NCBI GenBank assembly: GCA_965215995.1
Contig: OZ244128.1
Location: 4,526,001-4,590,000, forward strand
Reading direction: 5' to 3'
Length of the DNA: 64,000 bases
Origin: SZUA-309 sp965215995
GTDB lineage: Bacteria > Pseudomonadota > Gammaproteobacteria > Pseudomonadales > Azotimanducaceae
Each line of letters opens with the position of its first letter. Position 1 is the stretch's first letter. Both the position numbers and the translations under genes were made by a program. A model generated the notes under the pieces. That model worked only from the letters and a program-made list of their open reading frames with translations, had not been told where the DNA came from and did no database searches. This document shows positions 60,072 to 64,000 of this stretch, piece by piece.

Positions 60072-61489
60072 CGCATTGGCCCGAAGAAGGTGGTGACTTC
60101 CGAGTCACAATGCGTGCCACCAACTTCACAGAGCTCGATGGTGATCGGTGTGCTTGGCAGGCTTACGGACTCGCGAGGTGCCGTGAGTGTCAGTGGCAGA
60201 TCGAGCACCTCGCCAGGCAGGCTCACCAGATCTTCGTTCAGCTGTTCCGAACGGCTGACGCTGATCGGCAGATCGGAGATCACGGAAATCGAGTAGGTCT
60301 GATCGTGCTGGGTTTTGTTCAGGATCTTCAGGCTGTACTGGTTCACTACCTCACCAGCAGAGTTCACTCGCGAGAGCTCTCCCCGTTCCCGCAGCACGTC
60401 TACTTCGAAGGCGTTGCGGGAGAACAGGGCGATGGTGAATGCACTCATCATGATAAGCAGCACGATCGCGTAGCCGATGGCCCGCGGACGCAGCCAATGG
60501 GTCTTGCCGCCGGACAATTCGTGTTCAGTGGTGTAGCGCACGAGCCCCTTCGGGTAGCTCATCTTTTCCATCACCTGATCACAGGCGTCCACACAGTGGG
60601 CACAACCGATGCACTGATACTGCAGGCCATCGCGAATATCGATGCCCACCGGGCAGACCTGCACGCAGAGTTGGCAGTCAATACAGTCGCCCAGGCCTGC
60701 GCTGCTGCCGCTTGCTTGGCTGCGCTTCCGGGACCCGCGAGGTTCACCTCTTGCCTCGTCGTAGGAAACGATCAGGGTGTCCTTGTCGAACATGGCCGAC
60801 TGGAATCGAGCGTACGGGCACATGTAGATGCAGACCTGCTCGCGCATCCAACCCGCATTGGTGTAGGTGGCTACCGTGAAGAAGCAGCTCCAGAATACGG
60901 CCCAGCCATGGGCTTCGAGGCTGATCAGGTCAACTACGAGCTCGCGAATGGGTGTGAAGTAACCGACAAAGGTGATGCCTGTGAGTGCTGCGAAGCCCAG
61001 CCACATGCTGTGCTTGGCAGCGCGTTTGCGCACCTTCTCGAACGACCAGGGCGCGTTGTCCAGGCGTATTCGGGCATGCCGCGGGCCTTCCGCCACCTGT
61101 TCCGCCCACATGAAGATGGCCGTCCACACCGTTTGCGGGCAGGTATAGCCGCACCAGAGCCGGCCCACCAACGTGGTGATGGTGAACAGTCCGAATGCCG
61201 CGATCATCAGCATCCAGCCGAGCAACCAGAAGTCCTGCGGGTAGAAAGTGAGGATGAAAATGTGGAATTGCCGGGCAGGCAGGTCGAACAGCACGGCCTG
61301 AGCCCCGTCCCAGTTGATCCAGGGCAGCAGGAAGTAGCCGGTCAGCAGCGGCCAGCCGGTAAAAAAGCGCAATCGCTGAAAAAAGCCTCCGACGAAGCGG
61401 GTGAAGATCTTCTCCCGCTTCTGGTAGAGGTCTTTTGGCCCGAATCCCTCGAGCTTGACCGGTTCTTCCGTGACGTTGGGGCCGTTCAC
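60068..61489 (-). CDS. ccoG: cbb3 oxidase accessory polyferredoxin CcoG
   Basis: This 473-residue membrane protein carries two 4Fe-4S clusters: CIDCQLCVQVCP at about residue 268 and CIGCAHCVDACD at about 291. It also has several N-terminal helices (LLTGYFLLPWINWD) and a conserved WCGYTCPQTVW motif. It reduces copper(II) for cbb3 assembly. It follows ccoP by 37 bp and overlaps ccoH. Confidence 0.93.
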   Translation of the reverse strand: MNGPNVTEEPVKLEGFGPKDLYQKREKIFTRFVGGFFQRLRFFTGWPLLTGYFLLPWINWDGAQAVLFDLPARQFHIFILTFYPQDFWLLGWMLMIAAFGLFTITTLVGRLWCGYTCPQTVWTAIFMWAEQVAEGPRHARIRLDNAPWSFEKVRKRAAKHSMWLGFAALTGITFVGYFTPIRELVVDLISLEAHGWAVFWSCFFTVATYTNAGWMREQVCIYMCPYARFQSAMFDKDTLIVSYDEARGEPRGSRKRSQASGSSAGLGDCIDCQLCVQVCPVGIDIRDGLQYQCIGCAHCVDACDQVMEKMSYPKGLVRYTTEHELSGGKTHWLRPRAIGYAIVLLIMMSAFTIALFSRNAFEVDVLRERGELSRVNSAGEVVNQYSLKILNKTQHDQTYSISVISDLPISVSRSEQLNEDLVSLPGEVLDLPLTLTAPRESVSLPSTPITIELCEVGGTHCDSEVTTFFGPMR

Positions 61490-61526
61490 CGTGCTGCCTT
61501 GACTGTACCTGCCTGCCGCTCTGCCG

Positions 61527-62396
61527 CTACTGACTCAGGCTCGTGACGTAGCTGGCAAGGATGTGAGCCTTCTGCTCATCGAGCACATCGGCGAACGACG
61601 GCATCATTCCGGTGCGGCCGTTCTTGATGGTGAAGGCGATCTCGTCAGCACTGCCGCCGAACAGCCAGATGTCCTTGGTCAGATCTGGAGAACCGAGCAT
61701 CGGGTTGCCGGTGCCGGTAGCGCCGTGGCAGGCGACACATAGCGTGTCGTACTGCGCCTTCCCGCGGGCGGCGGCCTCGGCGTCGTGCTCCCGGCCGGCC
61801 AGGGACAAGGTGTACTGAGTCACATCCTGAACGCCATCGTCACCCAAGGCAGCGCCCCAGGGTGGCATGATGCCGTTTCTGCCCACGAGGATGGCCTGCT
61901 TGACGTTGTCGAAGCCATCGCCCCAGAGCCATTGATCGTCGGTCAGGTTCGGGAAACCGAAGGCGCCTTCTGCGGTCACCCCATGACAGGTCGAGCAGTT
62001 GTTGATGAAGAGTCTGCGGCCGACCTGCTGGCCAACCCGATCAGCGGCGAGCTCTTCAGGACTCATCGCCGCGAGCCGCTCGTAGAGGGGAGAGAATCGG
62101 GCCTCGTGCTGATCCACCTCTTCCTGCCACTGGTCGAGTTGCGTCCAGCCGGCAACCCCTTCGATGTTGCCGAGACCCGGGTAGTACGCGAGATAGCCAA
62201 CGGCGTACACGATGGTGATGATGAACATGCCCACCCACCACATGGGCAGCGGGTTGTCCAACTCCTTGATGCCATCGGCTTCATGCCCGGTGTCTTCGTT
62301 TCCCGAGGTGTGACGATTCATCAGGAGAAACACCAGGCAGGCGATCAGGCTGCCCAGCGTGCCGACTATGACGAACCAGCTCCAAGCGCTACTCAT
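61527..62396 (-). CDS. ccoP: Cytochrome cbb3 oxidase subunit III (CcoP)
   Basis: This 289-residue membrane-anchored cytochrome c has two CxxCH haem sites (CSTCHG at about 135 and CVACHG at about 221) and an N-terminal helix. It begins with the cytoplasmic-facing helix typical of CcoP and has the DNPLPMWWVGMFI motif. It passes electrons from cytochrome c to the catalytic subunit. It overlaps ccoQ by 8 bp. Confidence 0.95.
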   Translation of the reverse strand: MSSAWSWFVIVGTLGSLIACLVFLLMNRHTSGNEDTGHEADGIKELDNPLPMWWVGMFIITIVYAVGYLAYYPGLGNIEGVAGWTQLDQWQEEVDQHEARFSPLYERLAAMSPEELAADRVGQQVGRRLFINNCSTCHGVTAEGAFGFPNLTDDQWLWGDGFDNVKQAILVGRNGIMPPWGAALGDDGVQDVTQYTLSLAGREHDAEAAARGKAQYDTLCVACHGATGTGNPMLGSPDLTKDIWLFGGSADEIAFTIKNGRTGMMPSFADVLDEQKAHILASYVTSLSQ

Positions 62397-62547
62397 TTGG
62401 TTTCTCCGTTTCTACTTCCGTAACTGAATCCAGCGGGATCTCGCCCTGAGCTTCCAGGTGACTCTTTCGCGAAGGCCAGTAAACCCAGGCGACGAGCAGG
62501 GTGAATCCCAGCGTGACTGCGACCAGTGAAAACAGTGTGGCGGTCAC
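62389..62547 (-). CDS. ccoQ: Cytochrome cbb3 oxidase subunit CcoQ
   Basis: This 52-residue single-helix protein (TLFSLVAVTLGFTLLVAWVY, then WPSRKSHLEAQGEIPLDS) is the small stabilising subunit. It starts with GTG overlapping the ccoO stop (GTGA) and is preceded by GGAGG. It was located by reading the gap between ccoO and ccoP, and fits the gene order exactly. Confidence 0.9.
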   Translation of the reverse strand: MTATLFSLVAVTLGFTLLVAWVYWPSRKSHLEAQGEIPLDSVTEVETEKPNE

Positions 62548-63161
62548 TGCGCACCTCCGTAGCCTCGCATGTCCAGGCCGAGGTTCTGCAGATAGGCGAT
62601 GAGTGCCTGTGCTTCCGTGGTGCCGGCGACTGCTGCCTGAGCCCCTTCGATCTCGGCGTCCGTATAGGGCACACCAAGCGTTCTGAGCGCATTCATCTTG
62701 GTTGCCGTGTCCTCACCGTCGAGCACGTTCTCGAACAGCCAGGGGTAGGCCGGCATGTTGGAGACGGGGACGACGCTCCGTGGATCCATCAGATGAGCCA
62801 CGTGCCAGGCATCGCTGTAGCGGCCACCGACCCGGGCCAGATCCGGCCCGGTCCGCTTCGACCCCCAGAGGAAGGGATGCTCGTAAGCGTCTTCCCCGGC
62901 AACGGAGTAGTGGCCGTAGCGTGCCGTCTCGTGCTGCAGCGGACGCACCATCTGGGTATGGCACACGGCGCAGCCCTCGCGGATATAGATGTCACGGCCT
63001 TCCAGCTGCACGGCCGTCAATGGCTTCAGCGTCTCGATGGGTTTCGATAACTGGCCTTCGAAGATCAGCGGAAAGATCTGGACCATTCCACCGATGCTAA
63101 CGCAGACCAGGATGAAAGCCATGAGCAGACCGACGTTCTTTTCCAGTGCATCGTGGTTCAT
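62544..63161 (-). CDS. ccoO: Cytochrome cbb3 oxidase subunit II (CcoO)
   Basis: This 205-residue protein has one N-terminal membrane helix and one haem c site (REGCAVCHTQMVRPL, CxxCH at about residue 66, with the Met ligand later in SNMPAYPW). It is the standard monohaem subunit. It overlaps ccoN by 4 bp and ccoQ by 4 bp. Confidence 0.95.
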   Translation of the reverse strand: MNHDALEKNVGLLMAFILVCVSIGGMVQIFPLIFEGQLSKPIETLKPLTAVQLEGRDIYIREGCAVCHTQMVRPLQHETARYGHYSVAGEDAYEHPFLWGSKRTGPDLARVGGRYSDAWHVAHLMDPRSVVPVSNMPAYPWLFENVLDGEDTATKMNALRTLGVPYTDAEIEGAQAAVAGTTEAQALIAYLQNLGLDMRGYGGAQ

Positions 63162-64000
63162 GCGTTCGCTCCTTCCGGGCTGACCAGCGGCGTGGCGGGT
63201 GCCGGCGCTTCTTCACGCTTGTCACCGCGAACCGTCTTGTAGACATTGAACGCCATGATCAGCATGCCGATGAGGAAGATGGCACCGCCGATAAAGCGTA
63301 CGTAGTGGCCGGGATAACTGGCCTCCACCGCTTCGGCAAAGCTGTAGGTGAGGGTGCCGTCCACGGATGTTGCACGCCACATCAGGCCCTGCAACAGGCC
63401 GTTCACCCACATGGAGGCGATGTAGAGCACGGTGCCCAGCGTCGCCAGCCAGAAATGCAGGTTGATGAGCTTCACCGAGTACATCTGGCCCTGATCGCGG
63501 CCGTACAGCAGCGGTATCAGGTGATACATGGCACCGATGGACACCATGGCCACCCAGCCGAGGGCGCCGGAGTGGACGTGGCCGATGGTCCAGTCCGTGT
63601 TGTGAGAGAGGGCGTTGATGGTTTTGATGGACAGCATTGGTCCTTCGAAGGTGCTCATGCCGTAGAAGGACAAGGACACGATCAGGAACTTCAGGATCGG
63701 GTCCGTGCGCAGCTTGTCCCAGGCACCGGAGAGGGTCATGATTCCGTTGATCATCCCACCCCAGGACGGGGCGAGCAGCACCAGCGACATCACCATGCCG
63801 AGGCTCTGCGCCCAGTCAGGCAGTGAGGTGTAGTGCAGGTGATGGGGGCCGGCCCAGACGTAAATGGCGATCAGCGCCCAGAAGTGGACGATGGAAAGCC
63901 GGTAGGAGTAGACGGGCCGTTCGGCCTGCTTCGGCACGAAGTAGTACATGATGCCCAGGAAACCGGCGGTGAGGAAAAAGCCGACGGCGTTGTGTCCGTA
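63158..64000 (-). CDS. ccoN: Cytochrome cbb3 oxidase subunit I (CcoN), N-terminal part beyond the right edge
   Basis: The gene enters from beyond base 64000, and about 280 C-terminal codons are visible. YGHNAVGFFLTAGF and WAGPHHLHYT carry the copper B histidines, and WTIGHVHSGALGW carries the haem b/b3 histidines. It is the catalytic oxygen-reducing subunit. Its promoter, and any FNR/ANR box, lies outside the window. A frame starting inside at 63949 is not the real start. Confidence 0.95.
   Translation of the reverse strand, partial: YGHNAVGFFLTAGFLGIMYYFVPKQAERPVYSYRLSIVHFWALIAIYVWAGPHHLHYTSLPDWAQSLGMVMSLVLLAPSWGGMINGIMTLSGAWDKLRTDPILKFLIVSLSFYGMSTFEGPMLSIKTINALSHNTDWTIGHVHSGALGWVAMVSIGAMYHLIPLLYGRDQGQMYSVKLINLHFWLATLGTVLYIASMWVNGLLQGLMWRATSVDGTLTYSFAEAVEASYPGHYVRFIGGAIFLIGMLIMAFNVYKTVRGDKREEAPAPATPLVSPEGANA

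Noticed and set aside
60110..61546. A 478-residue plus-strand open frame
   Set aside because: Shadow of ccoG, which has two ferredoxin motifs and fits the operon.
1..64000. CRISPR array, rRNA, prophage or integron
   Set aside because: No regularly spaced repeats, rRNA-like sequence, phage structural genes or integrase were seen.

Overview
This window is chromosomal DNA from a GC-rich, aerobic, heterotrophic Gammaproteobacterium. The evidence is a ccoNOQP-ccoG-ccoH-ccoI-ccoS cluster in the usual proteobacterial order, an HAE1-type RND efflux pair, Tat-exported oxidoreductase parts, multihaem cytochromes and short inverted-repeat elements of a kind common in this class. The species cannot be named from the sequence. 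No rRNA, tRNA or CRISPR array was found.

Layout. 1-7.3 kb: a YkvI-type membrane protein running off the left edge, an acyl-CoA synthetase, an Ldh_2-family dehydrogenase, an eight-haem cytochrome/TPR lipoprotein and threonine aldolase. 7.3-15 kb: a mosaic accessory stretch with three copies of a short repeat (one with perfect 19-bp terminal inverted repeats), two truncated genes (amidohydrolase-like and gamma-glutamyltransferase-like), orphan membrane and immunity-like proteins, an ATP-grasp protein, an esterase and a glycosyltransferase. 15-28.4 kb: small metabolic genes (GST, PHP phosphatase, PQQ dehydrogenase, YegP, a glycosidase coupled to a PRISE-type reductase, VOC, cupin, GFA, SDR, TM2 protein, amidase). 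28.4-31.7 kb: a minus-strand cluster whose central gene has an in-frame TGA in a CxxUxxxH motif followed by a SECIS-like hairpin, best read as an AhpD-related selenoprotein. 31.8-42.7 kb: M14 peptidase, RND pump, malonyl-CoA-synthetase-like ligase coupled to a MauD-like thiol protein, a TA-flanked 268-bp MITE and a sodium:solute symporter. 42.7-54.8 kb: an M1-like peptidase, oxidoreductases, trxB, a LysE exporter, a GMC dehydrogenase with its small subunit, a zinc alcohol dehydrogenase lacking its structural-zinc cysteines, and a BlaI/M56-TonB sensor pair. 54.9-64 kb: an EamA transporter, a tetrahaem cytochrome with a b-type membrane partner, a Yip1 protein and the cbb3 oxidase assembly and structural genes, running off the right edge inside ccoN.

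How the genes work together. The right end is a microaerobic respiration module (oxidase, copper P-type ATPase, assembly factors) with extra haem electron carriers beside it. Much of the rest serves carboxylic acid, alcohol and xenobiotic oxidation, thiol redox work and peroxide handling. The strongest novelty is the candidate selenoprotein at 29381-30478, which a standard gene caller splits in two. It implies that selA, selB, selC and selD lie elsewhere in this genome.
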